From Kineothrix sp. MSJ-39 (lineage in GTDB: Bacteria > Bacillota > Clostridia > Lachnospirales > Lachnospiraceae): 64,000 nt of DNA. The translations under genes were made by a program, and so were the position numbers. A model generated the notes under the pieces. That model was not told where the DNA came from and ran no database searches. It saw nothing but the letters and a program-made list of their open reading frames with translations. The first letter of the stretch is position 1; each line of letters starts with the position of its first letter. The stretch spans positions 62,001-126,000 of the forward strand of contig NZ_JAHLPN010000004.1 in NCBI RefSeq assembly GCF_018917935.1, in the 5' to 3' direction. Below, in pieces: positions 18,685 to 27,736 of the stretch.

Positions 18685-19632
18685 TTATTGTTGTATTTTC
18701 AGATGCTGTACCAGTTCCATGTCATCACTGACCGGCAAAAGAACAGTATCTTCCATTGCCTGTATGCCTTCAATGATCGCAGGAAGCGCTTCCACTGTTG
18801 CATTTTTATTTGCCGCATCATGCAGAAGGACAACTGCGGTCTGATGCTTGCCTACGCCTGTCAGCACATTATCCACAAGTGTCTGTGCTTTTATCTTTTT
18901 GTTGGTCGCATCACCGCTTGCCACATTCCAGTCCAGATAATAGATATCCTGCTGCTGCATATACGCCGCAAGCTCACGCATATCCACCGTACTGACCTGA
19001 TTGGAGCTTCCGCCCGGAAATCTGTAAAAATGCGACCACACACCGGTCGTATCATATAAGAAATCCTGCAATTTGGACAGATCCTCTTCAAAGGCTTCCT
19101 CCGAAGCATAGATTTCATCATATTTGTGGCTGTAGGAATGCATACCAAGTGTATGCCCTTCCGCTACGATCCGCTGATACATTGCCTGGTACCTCTCCTG
19201 CGGCTTTCCGGTCACAAAAAAAGTGGCTTTCACATCATACTGCTTTAAAATATCCAGTATGGCATCTGTATTACTGCTCGGTCCATCATCAAATGTCAGA
19301 TAAACCTTTCTCTTCTGTCCATCGTCCGGTTCCGTTTCTTCTGTCTGCCATTTTGCAAGGCTGCTATCTGCCTGCATCCCATCTGCCTGCTGCCCGGCAT
19401 CTGTATCTGCATTTGCCGGATCTGCCTGTTCAGGTGCTATAGTGCCTTCCCTTTGCTGCGATGCGATCTGCCGCTGCATCTGGTCCAGCTCTTTCTGCAG
19501 TCTGTCCACCTTGATGAACAACAAAATACATAACAGGATCGGAATCAGAATCCCCAAAAGTAAATACGCTACTATCAGCCTTTTCATGGAAGAAATCCGG
19601 CTGCGTCTCTTTTCCTCTTCACTTTTTGGCAT
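18685..19632 (-). CDS. Membrane-anchored polysaccharide (peptidoglycan) deacetylase
   Basis: A carbohydrate esterase family 4 enzyme, probably removing N-acetyl groups from cell-wall glycans. The N-terminus has one membrane helix (residues about 18-42), then a short coiled coil and an Ala/Asp/Gln-rich linker. The catalytic NodB domain follows: TFDDGPS (catalytic and metal Asp), HSYSH (metal His pair), RFPGGSSN, DWN and VLLHD. A GGAGT site precedes the ATG. It heads the operon leading through bactofilin into pyrH, so wall modification and the bactofilin scaffold may be linked. The exact substrate cannot be told from sequence. Confidence 0.88.
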   Translation of the reverse strand: MPKSEEEKRRSRISSMKRLIVAYLLLGILIPILLCILLFIKVDRLQKELDQMQRQIASQQREGTIAPEQADPANADTDAGQQADGMQADSSLAKWQTEETEPDDGQKRKVYLTFDDGPSSNTDAILDILKQYDVKATFFVTGKPQERYQAMYQRIVAEGHTLGMHSYSHKYDEIYASEEAFEEDLSKLQDFLYDTTGVWSHFYRFPGGSSNQVSTVDMRELAAYMQQQDIYYLDWNVASGDATNKKIKAQTLVDNVLTGVGKHQTAVVLLHDAANKNATVEALPAIIEGIQAMEDTVLLPVSDDMELVQHLKIQQ

Positions 19633-19702
19633 ACCAAGACTCCATTCTTTGCATATTCGATTTATTCTATCATAATTTTTATCTGAAATCCAGCGTTATA
19701 GA

Positions 19703-19759
19703 TACAAATTGGCGGAGCGTATTTGTGTAATAGGAACGAAGTTTTCTATTACACAAATA
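19703..19759. repeat. Hairpin element with GCGGAGCG loop and adjoining 14-bp inverted repeat
   Basis: ATACAAAT (19703-19710) pairs, with one mismatch, with ATTTGTGT starting at 19721, around a loop containing GGCGGAGCGT. A second perfect 14-bp inverted repeat (19720-19733 with 19746-19759, loop of 12) overlaps it, so two alternative structures compete. It sits between the deacetylase promoter region and the malY terminator. Confidence 0.6.
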
Positions 19760-19805
19760 AAGCTTATCCTTGCAGCCTTTTCCTTATGGCTGCTCAGATA
19801 AGCTT
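19760..19805 (-). terminator. Terminator after the malY-type gene
   Basis: AAGCTTATC (19760-19768) pairs with GATAAGCTT (19797-19805), and inside it GCAGCC (19772-19777) pairs with GGCTGC (19788-19793). On the minus strand the stem is followed by a moderately T-rich stretch, placed 18 bases after the aminotransferase stop. Confidence 0.7.
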
Positions 19806-19822
19806 TTCTGCTTCTTTATCCC

Positions 19823-20995
19823 TTATTTTGTTTTTTCAAAAAGCTGTATACCATGGGCAAGACGCGTAAGCCCGTCTTTCACTGCTGCATGCGGGCATGC
19901 GATGTTCATACGCAAAAAGAGGTTTCCGTTTCCGTGGTAGCTGCTGCCCTTGGACAGATACAGTCCTGTTTCTTTCCGCAGGAATTCCTGCAGATGATCC
20001 GTATCATCCGTTACCTTGGAGCAATCCAGCCAGAGCAGATAAGTCGCTGTATTTTCCACCAGATGTATCTGCGGCAGTTTGTCCGCCAGAAAGGCTGCAA
20101 CCATATCCCTGCTTTCTTTTAAGTAGCTCCGCAGGCTGTCAAGCCATGCATCCCCCTCTGAAAAAGCCGCGATCGTGCCTGCCATGGCAAATGCATTCGG
20201 CTCTGCCACTTCATCGGAATTCAGTCCCCGGTTCATCTTTTCCCGGATCGCTTCATCCGGTATCATGACTGCTGCCGACTGCAGCCCCGCTATATTAAAG
20301 GTCTTACTCGGTGCAAGACAGGTAATGCTGTTATACTTACAGTCGTCCGATACGGAAGCAAACGGCACATATTCATAGCCGGGCATCGTCAGATCACAGT
20401 GGATCTCGTCCGCTACAACCAGTACATGATGCTTTTTGCAAAGTGCACCGACTCTGGCAAGTTCTTCTTTGCTCCAGATCTTTCCTGCCGGATTCTGCGG
20501 ATTGCACAAAAGCAGCAGCGTTGTCTGCGGATGTGCCAGTTTTTTCTCCAGATCCGCAAAGTCCATCTTGTATTGTCCGTTCTCATAAAGGAGACGGTTT
20601 TCCAGTACATGTCTGCCATGATTTTCAACACAGTTATAGAAAATATTGTAGACCGGCGTCTGCACAACAACGTTATCTCCTACATTTGTCATGCGCTTGA
20701 CCGCCACATCGATTGCCGGGATCACGCCCGTACAAAAGATCAGCCAGTCCTCCTGCATTTGAAAACGATGTCTTCTCTGCCACCAGCCGCAAATTGCCTG
20801 ATTCCACTCCTGTGGAACAACAGAATAGCCAAAGATACCATGCTCTGCCCGCCTGATCAAAGCTTCCTTGATGCAAGGTGCTGTTTCAAAATCCATATCT
20901 GCAACCCACATCGGGAGTTCTCCCTCTTTGATATCCCATTTATAAGAGAAGGTGTTTCTTCTGTCTGTTATCTGATCAAAATGAAATGCTTCCAT
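19823..20995 (-). CDS. MalY/PatB-type PLP-dependent C-S lyase (aminotransferase fold I)
   Basis: A 390-residue fold-type I PLP enzyme. The start MEAFHFDQITDRRNTFSYKWD and the motif LPMWVADMDFETAP are hallmarks of the MalY/PatB group, which cleaves cystathionine or cysteine to release pyruvate, ammonia and a thiol. The PLP lysine is in LAPSKTFNIAGLQSA. The ATG at 20995 has a GGAAGG site; the frame extends 16 codons further up without a good site. It follows a MATE pump gene by 51 bases and ends at a hairpin terminator. A role in methionine/cysteine metabolism is likely; a regulatory role like E. coli MalY cannot be excluded. Confidence 0.9.
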   Translation of the reverse strand: MEAFHFDQITDRRNTFSYKWDIKEGELPMWVADMDFETAPCIKEALIRRAEHGIFGYSVVPQEWNQAICGWWQRRHRFQMQEDWLIFCTGVIPAIDVAVKRMTNVGDNVVVQTPVYNIFYNCVENHGRHVLENRLLYENGQYKMDFADLEKKLAHPQTTLLLLCNPQNPAGKIWSKEELARVGALCKKHHVLVVADEIHCDLTMPGYEYVPFASVSDDCKYNSITCLAPSKTFNIAGLQSAAVMIPDEAIREKMNRGLNSDEVAEPNAFAMAGTIAAFSEGDAWLDSLRSYLKESRDMVAAFLADKLPQIHLVENTATYLLWLDCSKVTDDTDHLQEFLRKETGLYLSKGSSYHGNGNLFLRMNIACPHAAVKDGLTRLAHGIQLFEKTK

Positions 20996-21046
20996 TTTCC
21001 TTCCTTTCCACTGCTTGCAGTTTTTATAATGCTTTCGTACCACTTG

Positions 21047-22420
21047 TTACAATTTTTTCAAAAGGCGGATCAGCATGAGGATTCCTCTGCAGATCAGTTC
21101 CAGACACATGGCGATCCATACGCCCGTCAGCCCAAACGGCTTTGCAAGGATCCAGGAAAGTGGGATCCGCACAAGCCAAAGGCTGATAAAATTCAAAATA
21201 CTTGGGATCATCGTATCCCCTGCCCCGCGCAATGCGCCTGACGCCACAATAGAAGCCGCATACATCGGTTCCGCAAAAACTTCGATCCGAAGCACCTTTG
21301 TTCCAAGTGCCTGTACCGCCGGATCCGGGGAAAGCGACATCATCATGAGCGGTGCCAGAAAATACATCAGTATGCCTGTCACTGTCATAACACCGATCCC
21401 GATCCACGCCGTCATCCTTGAAAAATGATGTACCAGATTTTTGCGTCCCGCGCCTGTACTCTGTCCTACCAGTGTTGCTGCTGCCTCACCGATTCCATAG
21501 CCCGGCATATAACACAGACTTTCCGCCGTTACCGCAAAAGAGTTTGCCGCCAGTGCGATCGAACCGAGCGGAGCCACGATCCCTGTCGTCACGATCATGG
21601 CAAGGCAGACAACAAATCGTTCAAATGTCACAGGAAGTGATAAAGTGATCGCCTTTTTCTGGCATTCTGCCGACAGATGAAAGCCTTCTTCCTTCCGGAT
21701 ATGCAGAATCGGACTTTTCACACAGGCAAAATATAACATGATGCTTGCAATGATCAGCTCCGATACGCCCGTGCCAAGTGCTGCACCTGCCACGCCCAGT
21801 CTGCAGCCGTAAATAAACAGTGCATTAAACAAAACATCCAATACACACAGCAGTGAATTTAAAATGCCGGGCACCTTCATATTACCGCTGCTCTGCAGCA
21901 TACTGCCTGCGAGCACATTCAGTCCCGAACACGGCAGAAAACAGACGTAGATCAGAAAATAATGCCCTGCATCCTTTAAAATGGCAGGTTCTCCGCCAAG
22001 CCAGCCCGGCAGAAAGCTGCTGATAGAAATGCCCAGCACAGCCAGAAATACGGAAATACACGAAATGGTAAAAAGTGCCTGCTTCAGGACATCTCTTGCC
22101 GCCTCGAGCTTATTGGCGCCGATCAACTGCGCCGCCTGTACGGCAAATCCGACTGAAAAAGAATGGCAGACACCACCAAAAAGCCATGTTGTCGATGCAA
22201 CAAGACCGATCGCCGCTGCTGCCCCCGAGCCGAGCCGTCCCACCATGGATGCATCGATATACTGCATTGCCACAGAAGTAAGCTGTGCCATGATCGCCGG
22301 GAGCGAAAGCTGGATCACCAGCAGGATCTGCTGCCTGCTGGAAAGCTCGCGCCCCGTCCGTATATAGGAGATCAGTTCTTCTCTGTTTTCTTTTTTATTA
22401 CTTACGCTTGCTTGTTTCAT
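21047..22420 (-). CDS. MATE-family multidrug/cation efflux transporter
   Basis: A 457-residue integral membrane protein with about 12 hydrophobic segments in two similar halves. The N-half pattern LPAIMAQLTSVAMQYIDASMVGRLG and the later GYGIGEAAATLVGQSTGAG are typical of MatE domains. It exports cationic compounds by Na+ or H+ exchange. The ribosome binding site is weak. It lies between DUF3737 (38 bases upstream) and the MalY-type gene, all on one strand and probably in one transcript. The substrate is unknown. Confidence 0.92.
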   Translation of the reverse strand: MKQASVSNKKENREELISYIRTGRELSSRQQILLVIQLSLPAIMAQLTSVAMQYIDASMVGRLGSGAAAAIGLVASTTWLFGGVCHSFSVGFAVQAAQLIGANKLEAARDVLKQALFTISCISVFLAVLGISISSFLPGWLGGEPAILKDAGHYFLIYVCFLPCSGLNVLAGSMLQSSGNMKVPGILNSLLCVLDVLFNALFIYGCRLGVAGAALGTGVSELIIASIMLYFACVKSPILHIRKEEGFHLSAECQKKAITLSLPVTFERFVVCLAMIVTTGIVAPLGSIALAANSFAVTAESLCYMPGYGIGEAAATLVGQSTGAGRKNLVHHFSRMTAWIGIGVMTVTGILMYFLAPLMMMSLSPDPAVQALGTKVLRIEVFAEPMYAASIVASGALRGAGDTMIPSILNFISLWLVRIPLSWILAKPFGLTGVWIAMCLELICRGILMLIRLLKKL

Positions 22421-22458
22421 GTAACTGGTAGTCTTTCTTTTCTACTATAAATTACCTG

Positions 22459-23298
22459 TTAGTCTTCGGTAATAATATCTGTATTTTCTTTCTTGACATC
22501 CGGGTTATCGAAAATGATCTCGTCAATGTGTTTTGCACGGATTTTTCCGGAGATCGGATTTTTCACGCTATCGATCTTAGAGTCGATCTGTGCATCTACG
22601 GTTGCATATTCAAATGCCAGATTGGTGTTCAACAGCTTACAGTTTTCCATCTTCAGATTTTCCATGTAACACATGCCCTGCTCGCTCTCGATCGTGCAGT
22701 TGATCAGTGTGACATTTTTGGCATTCCAGCCCAGATATTCGCCTGATATAAAGGAGTCATATACTGTTACATTCTCACAGTTCCAGAAAGCATCCTTTGA
22801 CAGCATTCTGGCATTGCGGATCGTCAGATTCTTTGCGCCGTCAAAGCTGTAATTGCCGACCAGTGTAAAGTTTTCGATCTCCATATCGGAGCTTCCCATT
22901 GCAAAATAATCGCCCTTGGCGGTTACATTCTGCATCTTTACCTGACTGCAGTTCCAGAGTGTCTCTGCCGCATTCGGGAAATTGATATCCTTGAGCACGA
23001 CATCCTTGCAGCGTCTGAAGCCCTTTGGTGCCTGATAGGTGATATCTTCCATCGAAATATGGTCTGTATACCAGATACCGGCTCTTGCCATTTCAAACAT
23101 GGTAGAATGCTTTACCTCTACGTTCCGGCAATACCACAGTGGATATTTCCACTGGAACAGACAATTTTCTATTTTTAGATTTTTACTTTCTTTGAGCGGT
23201 GATTCACCGTCTGCAAAGGTACAATAGGAAAGCTCCAAATCCCTGCTCTGAAATAAAGCACGCTCTCCTACAAATTTTTGTTGTGTATACTGATTCAT
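22459..23298 (-). CDS. DUF3737 family protein (predicted right-handed beta-helix)
   Basis: A 279-residue cytoplasmic protein made of short repeating strands with many Asn, Cys and aromatic residues (for example FQWKYPLWYCRNVEVKHST and WNCENVTVYDSFI). I recognise it as DUF3737, common in gut Firmicutes and without known function. The repeat period of about 20 residues suggests a parallel beta-helix as in pectin-lyase-like or pentapeptide-type proteins. There is no signal peptide. A separate promoter may drive it (23354-23382). Confidence 0.85.
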   Translation of the reverse strand: MNQYTQQKFVGERALFQSRDLELSYCTFADGESPLKESKNLKIENCLFQWKYPLWYCRNVEVKHSTMFEMARAGIWYTDHISMEDITYQAPKGFRRCKDVVLKDINFPNAAETLWNCSQVKMQNVTAKGDYFAMGSSDMEIENFTLVGNYSFDGAKNLTIRNARMLSKDAFWNCENVTVYDSFISGEYLGWNAKNVTLINCTIESEQGMCYMENLKMENCKLLNTNLAFEYATVDAQIDSKIDSVKNPISGKIRAKHIDEIIFDNPDVKKENTDIITED

Positions 23299-23353
23299 GT
23301 TCTTCCACTCACTTTCTTCTTATAGCATATCCGGATTTCGATTATCCTGTTCT

Positions 23354-23382
23354 TTTTTATCACGACTTTTGCCACCTGTCAA
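23354..23382 (-). promoter_or_regulatory. Predicted sigma-A promoter before the DUF3737 gene
   Basis: On the minus strand TTGACA (23382-23377) and TAAAAA (23359-23354) are separated by 17 bases, about 56 bases upstream of the DUF3737 start. It would separate DUF3737-MATE-malY from the helicase/NERD/PEBP genes. Confidence 0.45.
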
Positions 23383-23403
23383 GGTAAAGTCAGGTTTAGG
23401 TAT

Positions 23404-24018
23404 CTATTTTGTATAAGTACCGGTCAATTTACCATAGGCGGCTATATTTCCACTCGCTCCTGCATCATCTGCATTCAGTTCCTGTGCAATCCTGTCAATA
23501 CCATCACACACTGTATTGACTTTTCCTGCATAGTCTGTCTTTGCCTGCTTTAATGCAAACACATACACTTCATAGGAATGAGTTCCGGCAGGTGGATACG
23601 GTCCGATATAACCGATGTCACTTGTCCCCTTATTGATCGATGTGATCTCCCCCTGCGCCAGTTCTTCTTTGGTCAGAGTACCTGAGATCAGATGTATCCA
23701 GTTATTTCCATCCGGGTCTATCATATAGATCACGTATGCCTGAGCATTTCCTGCTTTCTCCCAGCTTAGCTGCGGCGAAAGATTCCTGCCCCGATCCGTA
23801 TTGGCAATACTGTCATCCCATATGCCATTTTGCAGATTTTCACTTGTTACGGTCAGCTCGTCTATTCCTGCCCAATCGAATGTGGAGTCTGTATTCCGTT
23901 GCTTATGGCTAACTGCCATTGTCAGCACTATTGCCAGTAATACCAATAATAATAGCACCAGACAAAGTGTTCCTATTATAAATATCCTGTTCTTACTCTT
24001 CTTATGTTCCTTTTTCAT
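23404..24018 (-). CDS. YbhB/YbcL family (PEBP, Raf kinase inhibitor-like) protein, membrane anchored
   Basis: A 204-residue protein with an N-terminal membrane helix (residues about 11-33) and a phosphatidylethanolamine-binding-protein fold outside the membrane. Conserved elements include GRNLSPQLSW, the ligand-site stretch YVIYMIDPDGNNWIHL, and YIGPYPPAGTHSYEVYVFAL. The function of bacterial PEBPs is not well known. It starts seven bases after the NERD gene stop, so it may be the third gene of the helicase-NERD unit, or only a chance neighbour. Confidence 0.9.
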   Translation of the reverse strand: MKKEHKKSKNRIFIIGTLCLVLLLLVLLAIVLTMAVSHKQRNTDSTFDWAGIDELTVTSENLQNGIWDDSIANTDRGRNLSPQLSWEKAGNAQAYVIYMIDPDGNNWIHLISGTLTKEELAQGEITSINKGTSDIGYIGPYPPAGTHSYEVYVFALKQAKTDYAGKVNTVCDGIDRIAQELNADDAGASGNIAAYGKLTGTYTK

Positions 24019-24025
24019 ATAAGAT

Positions 24026-24970
24026 TCACGCTTCCATATTTCTTATGTATTTACATTTTGGAAATGCTTTGCATCCATAAAACTGTTTACCCACATTCGG
24101 TCCCTTTTGTGCGGTTCTAAGAACAAGCTCTGCTCCACACTTCGGGCAACGCAGTTCTTCCTGCTTTGATTTGATCTTTTCTGTTTCTTGTTCCTTATCC
24201 TTTTTCTTCTCCAAATATGCTTCCTGTGCCAGAAGATCAAATTTTGCAAAATAGTCTTTCTTACTTTCCATATTCATATCTAACAGCCTCTGGGCAACCT
24301 GTTGCATCTGTTTCAAACTGGAGGATGGCTCTTTGGATTCAGCATTCATTCTTTTTATCGTTGCCACTAATTGATCTGCACGTATTACCTGTTCTTTTAT
24401 TTCTTTTTTCGCATATCTGTCATTTACAATAGTCTTAGGATTCGCAAGAACAACAAGTGGTTTATAAAAAGTTTTGGTTCCCCATTGTTTTAGCAAGCCC
24501 ATAAAAGCTCCCGCATTTTCTACTCTGCATTGGTTCAAAACAGTAAGATGTCTTTCATTTTGCGTAATCGGAGAATAAATACCTTCCTTGACTCGTTTAC
24601 CGCCATACTCAAATGTCCTGATAAAAGCTCCACTGTTATTGATTTCAATATTACCAAATAGGTTTTTACATTCTATAACATATATCAGTTTTGCTGTCAC
24701 AACAATAAAATCTATTTGTGCACTTAAGCCATTCTCCATTTCAATATAAATATCATGTAAGACTACCATATCTATCCCACTGTTTTTCAGTTCAAAGACA
24801 ATATTATCTTCTCCTGCAATTCCGGCTTTTGTAATAGCTATTTCTTTCTGTAATTTTGTATTCAGTTCCCCACTTGTTTGTGGCAACAGTTTCTCCAGTC
24901 TTTCCAAATATGCTCTCGCATCACTTGCTTCCTTTAAAATAATCTGTTCCGGTTTTGAAAAAAATCCCAT
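24026..24970 (-). CDS. NERD nuclease-domain protein with topoisomerase-type zinc finger
   Basis: A 314-residue protein. After a helical N-terminus comes a nuclease-related domain (NERD, PD-(D/E)XK fold): a GIAGEDNIVFEL helix, D87 in AQIDFIVV, and E100-x-K102 in YVIECKNLFG. The C-terminus has a four-cysteine topoisomerase I-type zinc finger (CPKCGAELV ... FYGCKAFPKC), a DNA-binding element. The ATG at 24970 has a GGAGG site. It lies 33 bases after the SF1 helicase gene and is visibly richer in A+T than the surrounding housekeeping genes. NERD proteins often accompany helicases in DNA metabolism or anti-phage loci; this role is inferred. Confidence 0.88.
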   Translation of the reverse strand: MGFFSKPEQIILKEASDARAYLERLEKLLPQTSGELNTKLQKEIAITKAGIAGEDNIVFELKNSGIDMVVLHDIYIEMENGLSAQIDFIVVTAKLIYVIECKNLFGNIEINNSGAFIRTFEYGGKRVKEGIYSPITQNERHLTVLNQCRVENAGAFMGLLKQWGTKTFYKPLVVLANPKTIVNDRYAKKEIKEQVIRADQLVATIKRMNAESKEPSSSLKQMQQVAQRLLDMNMESKKDYFAKFDLLAQEAYLEKKKDKEQETEKIKSKQEELRCPKCGAELVLRTAQKGPNVGKQFYGCKAFPKCKYIRNMEA

Positions 24971-25003
24971 GTACTGCCTCCTTACCATTTGTTAAAATAG
25001 CTT

Positions 25004-27736
25004 TCATTCCTTATAAATTTTGCTCAACAACGCTATGATTTTTTCTTTTTCTCCGCTCCCATTGGTTTTCAGTCTCAACAATGGAATTTTATACAGTTCC
25101 ATTATATGGTCTTTCAACAAATCCCTTGCTGCTTGTAAAGTATCTTTTTTATGATACTCATATCCATCCACTTCTATCGCTAATATAGGTGTTTTGCCAA
25201 TTCTATTGTATATCAGGAAATCTAAATGAGTTGCTGGATTCATTGCATAACGACACTCCTGATCATCCAATAACACAGGATCTTTAATCAGCATATTCAG
25301 TGGAAAATGACATACCACATCCAAACTCGCATATTTATTATCGGATATAATTTCTCTGATCAGAGTATATACCAGATTTTCAGAATCGTATTCCGATACT
25401 TTTTTATATTTCTGCAAATATGCCATTCTTTCTTCTGTATACTGCTTGTATAAATAGTCAAAGACTGAATAGATCCTGCTTTCAACTACATCAAAGTTAT
25501 TGTACTGAATATAATTTATCAAGTCTGTTATATTACGTTCTTTTGATTGTTCATTTCCTGTTACCACCAAAAGCAATCTTTTCTTTGCTCTTGACACAGC
25601 GACATTAATCAAGTATGGATCATCTGTAAAATCAGATATCTCATCATCTACAGTAGATATGATAATATTTTCCTTTTCTTTTCCCTGAAATTTATGCACT
25701 GTAGCAATATCAATATCATTAATTTCCCTGTTCAATGCCTCTACCTGATTTTTATATGGGGCTATAATTCCAGTTTCTTTTGGATCCAGATCGTATTTAG
25801 GGATAATATCATTTTTTATAACATCTATCTGTCGTTGGCTGTAATGGCTTCTTTCATGATTTCCTTTGGTTGTTTTAACTACGGATAAAACATCTTTTTC
25901 CCCCTCATCTTTTGTCATAATAATCAATTCACCACGATAAAATTTCTGATTACAAAAATTAATAATTTTAGGATGACATCTATAATGCTCCCGTAGCATT
26001 ACCTGTGTTACATTTGGCATAATATCAAGAATAGATTGTAAGAAGCTTTTTGTGTATTGATATCCTTCATTTATATGAAATGTATCAAAAATGGCTTTTG
26101 CCCTGTCTTTTACATCATCTTTAATAACATTCGGAAGCTGCTTTGTATCACCAACAATAACAGCGTTTCTCGCACAGGAAAGTGCCAGTGCTCCGGTCGC
26201 GACATCTACCTGTGATGCCTCATCCATGATCAGATAATCATATACAATATCTGTGTTCAAACTATTTCTGGATGAAAATGTTGTACTTAGTATAACTGGA
26301 TATTCAAACAGAACATCATACGGATTCTTCCACAAATCATCCAGACTAAATAATTTTCTTTGGTTGCACCCTTCATACTTTCTAGCCAAATGATCTTTTA
26401 ACAAAATCATTGACTGCTCGCATAACTCATTAAGCAAATTCTTATTAACACCCTTTAAATAGTTTTCAATATCTGCAATTTCTTCAGATAATTCTGCCAG
26501 CCTTGCTGCATAATACATAGCCTGAAAGGATGTAATCATTTTTGCTATAGGCTGTTTGTAGAAATTCCAATTGCTTGATCTATATTTCAAAAATATTTTT
26601 ATCTTCACCCAAAAACTTGTTGCATTTTTCTTTTCTGCCAGCATCTGACATTCTTGCCATAATTCCATCCAATGCTTAGAAAATAATTTTTTTCTGAATT
26701 TTATATTACTGGTATCTACATCAGATTCATCAACATATTGATCAAAATATTTCTGCTCTGTGACTAACTGAGAAAGTTCCTGTCTTAAATATGCCAGTTT
26801 TTCCTGCTTTTCAAATACAGTTTTCAACTGCTCAGACTGCTCCGCTATTTTCTGTTTTATATCTCTTGGTTTTTTATCTGTTTTCCATGATGAGAAATCC
26901 GGATAATCAGTCTTTTGATGTTCAATAAACCATTCTTTATTCTTAGAATTTCCTAACGCAGCTACAATAAAACCTAAATTGTATTTCGATGCAGATAATT
27001 TTTCATATACATTTTCAGTTGCCGAATTATTATTTGACACTATCTGTACTGTTTTTCCCTGTAACAATATATTTGCAATGATATTTAATATAGTCTGTGT
27101 CTTTCCTGTCCCTGGAGGTCCTTGTATAACACTGATCTGATTTTCCATAGCATTTTTGACTGCTTTATACTGACTACTATTACAACCAAATGGAAAAATT
27201 GGAGTATAATGATACTTACTCTTCTTATTCTTTCCTGAAGCTGGATTTAAATATTTAGCTAATGCTACATCGTTACCCACAAAAGAGATTTTGTCAATTT
27301 GTTTTGATAATAATTTTTCGCCCGTATCATCATTTTTGATTGCACACAAACCTGAGATTTGTTTTATATATTCAAATACATTTGCTGCCTGACTTTGGTT
27401 AAGACATGATTCTATGATATGTAAATCATCTTGTCTGTAATCTCTCTCACTACCGTCCCCAAAGCAAATGTGCCAATATGATTCTAATCCATTTTTAAAT
27501 ACATATATTGCACTGATATCAAAAAACTCTCTTCCCTCTCTACCAATGTGGTACATATTCGGATTTAATACAGTAGGATCTGTCAATTTTTTCACATTAG
27601 GATATGCATAAGAGTATACTTTCCCATTATTGAATTTTATATCCCATTTCTGAATTTCTCTATTGTAAATACATGACCTTATCTCAGATGTTTTTATTTC
27701 ATCCTTAATGAGAATCATATACGCTCTTGTATTCAT
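25004..27736 (-). CDS. SF1 (UPF1-like) helicase fused to a C-terminal PD-(D/E)XK-like domain
   Basis: A 910-residue protein. After about 180 residues of uncharacterised N-terminal sequence comes Walker A GPPGTGKT (206-213), a long coiled insertion (about 290-460), Walker B MDEAS (504-508), GDTKQLPN (529-536), LREHYRCHPK, the motif V region TVHKFQGKEKENIIIST, and motif VI NVAVSRAKKRLLLVV. The last 75 residues carry HLDFLIYN ... LAIEVDGYEYHKKD with D839, E855 and D857, resembling Vsr/DUF2726 endonuclease-like domains. A GGGGAGGG site precedes the ATG. The gene is strikingly A+T rich and followed by a NERD nuclease gene. Such helicase-nuclease fusions occur in defence islands. It does not match a system I can name with confidence. 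Confidence 0.85.
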   Translation of the reverse strand: MNTRAYMILIKDEIKTSEIRSCIYNREIQKWDIKFNNGKVYSYAYPNVKKLTDPTVLNPNMYHIGREGREFFDISAIYVFKNGLESYWHICFGDGSERDYRQDDLHIIESCLNQSQAANVFEYIKQISGLCAIKNDDTGEKLLSKQIDKISFVGNDVALAKYLNPASGKNKKSKYHYTPIFPFGCNSSQYKAVKNAMENQISVIQGPPGTGKTQTILNIIANILLQGKTVQIVSNNNSATENVYEKLSASKYNLGFIVAALGNSKNKEWFIEHQKTDYPDFSSWKTDKKPRDIKQKIAEQSEQLKTVFEKQEKLAYLRQELSQLVTEQKYFDQYVDESDVDTSNIKFRKKLFSKHWMELWQECQMLAEKKNATSFWVKIKIFLKYRSSNWNFYKQPIAKMITSFQAMYYAARLAELSEEIADIENYLKGVNKNLLNELCEQSMILLKDHLARKYEGCNQRKLFSLDDLWKNPYDVLFEYPVILSTTFSSRNSLNTDIVYDYLIMDEASQVDVATGALALSCARNAVIVGDTKQLPNVIKDDVKDRAKAIFDTFHINEGYQYTKSFLQSILDIMPNVTQVMLREHYRCHPKIINFCNQKFYRGELIIMTKDEGEKDVLSVVKTTKGNHERSHYSQRQIDVIKNDIIPKYDLDPKETGIIAPYKNQVEALNREINDIDIATVHKFQGKEKENIIISTVDDEISDFTDDPYLINVAVSRAKKRLLLVVTGNEQSKERNITDLINYIQYNNFDVVESRIYSVFDYLYKQYTEERMAYLQKYKKVSEYDSENLVYTLIREIISDNKYASLDVVCHFPLNMLIKDPVLLDDQECRYAMNPATHLDFLIYNRIGKTPILAIEVDGYEYHKKDTLQAARDLLKDHIMELYKIPLLRLKTNGSGEKEKIIALLSKIYKE

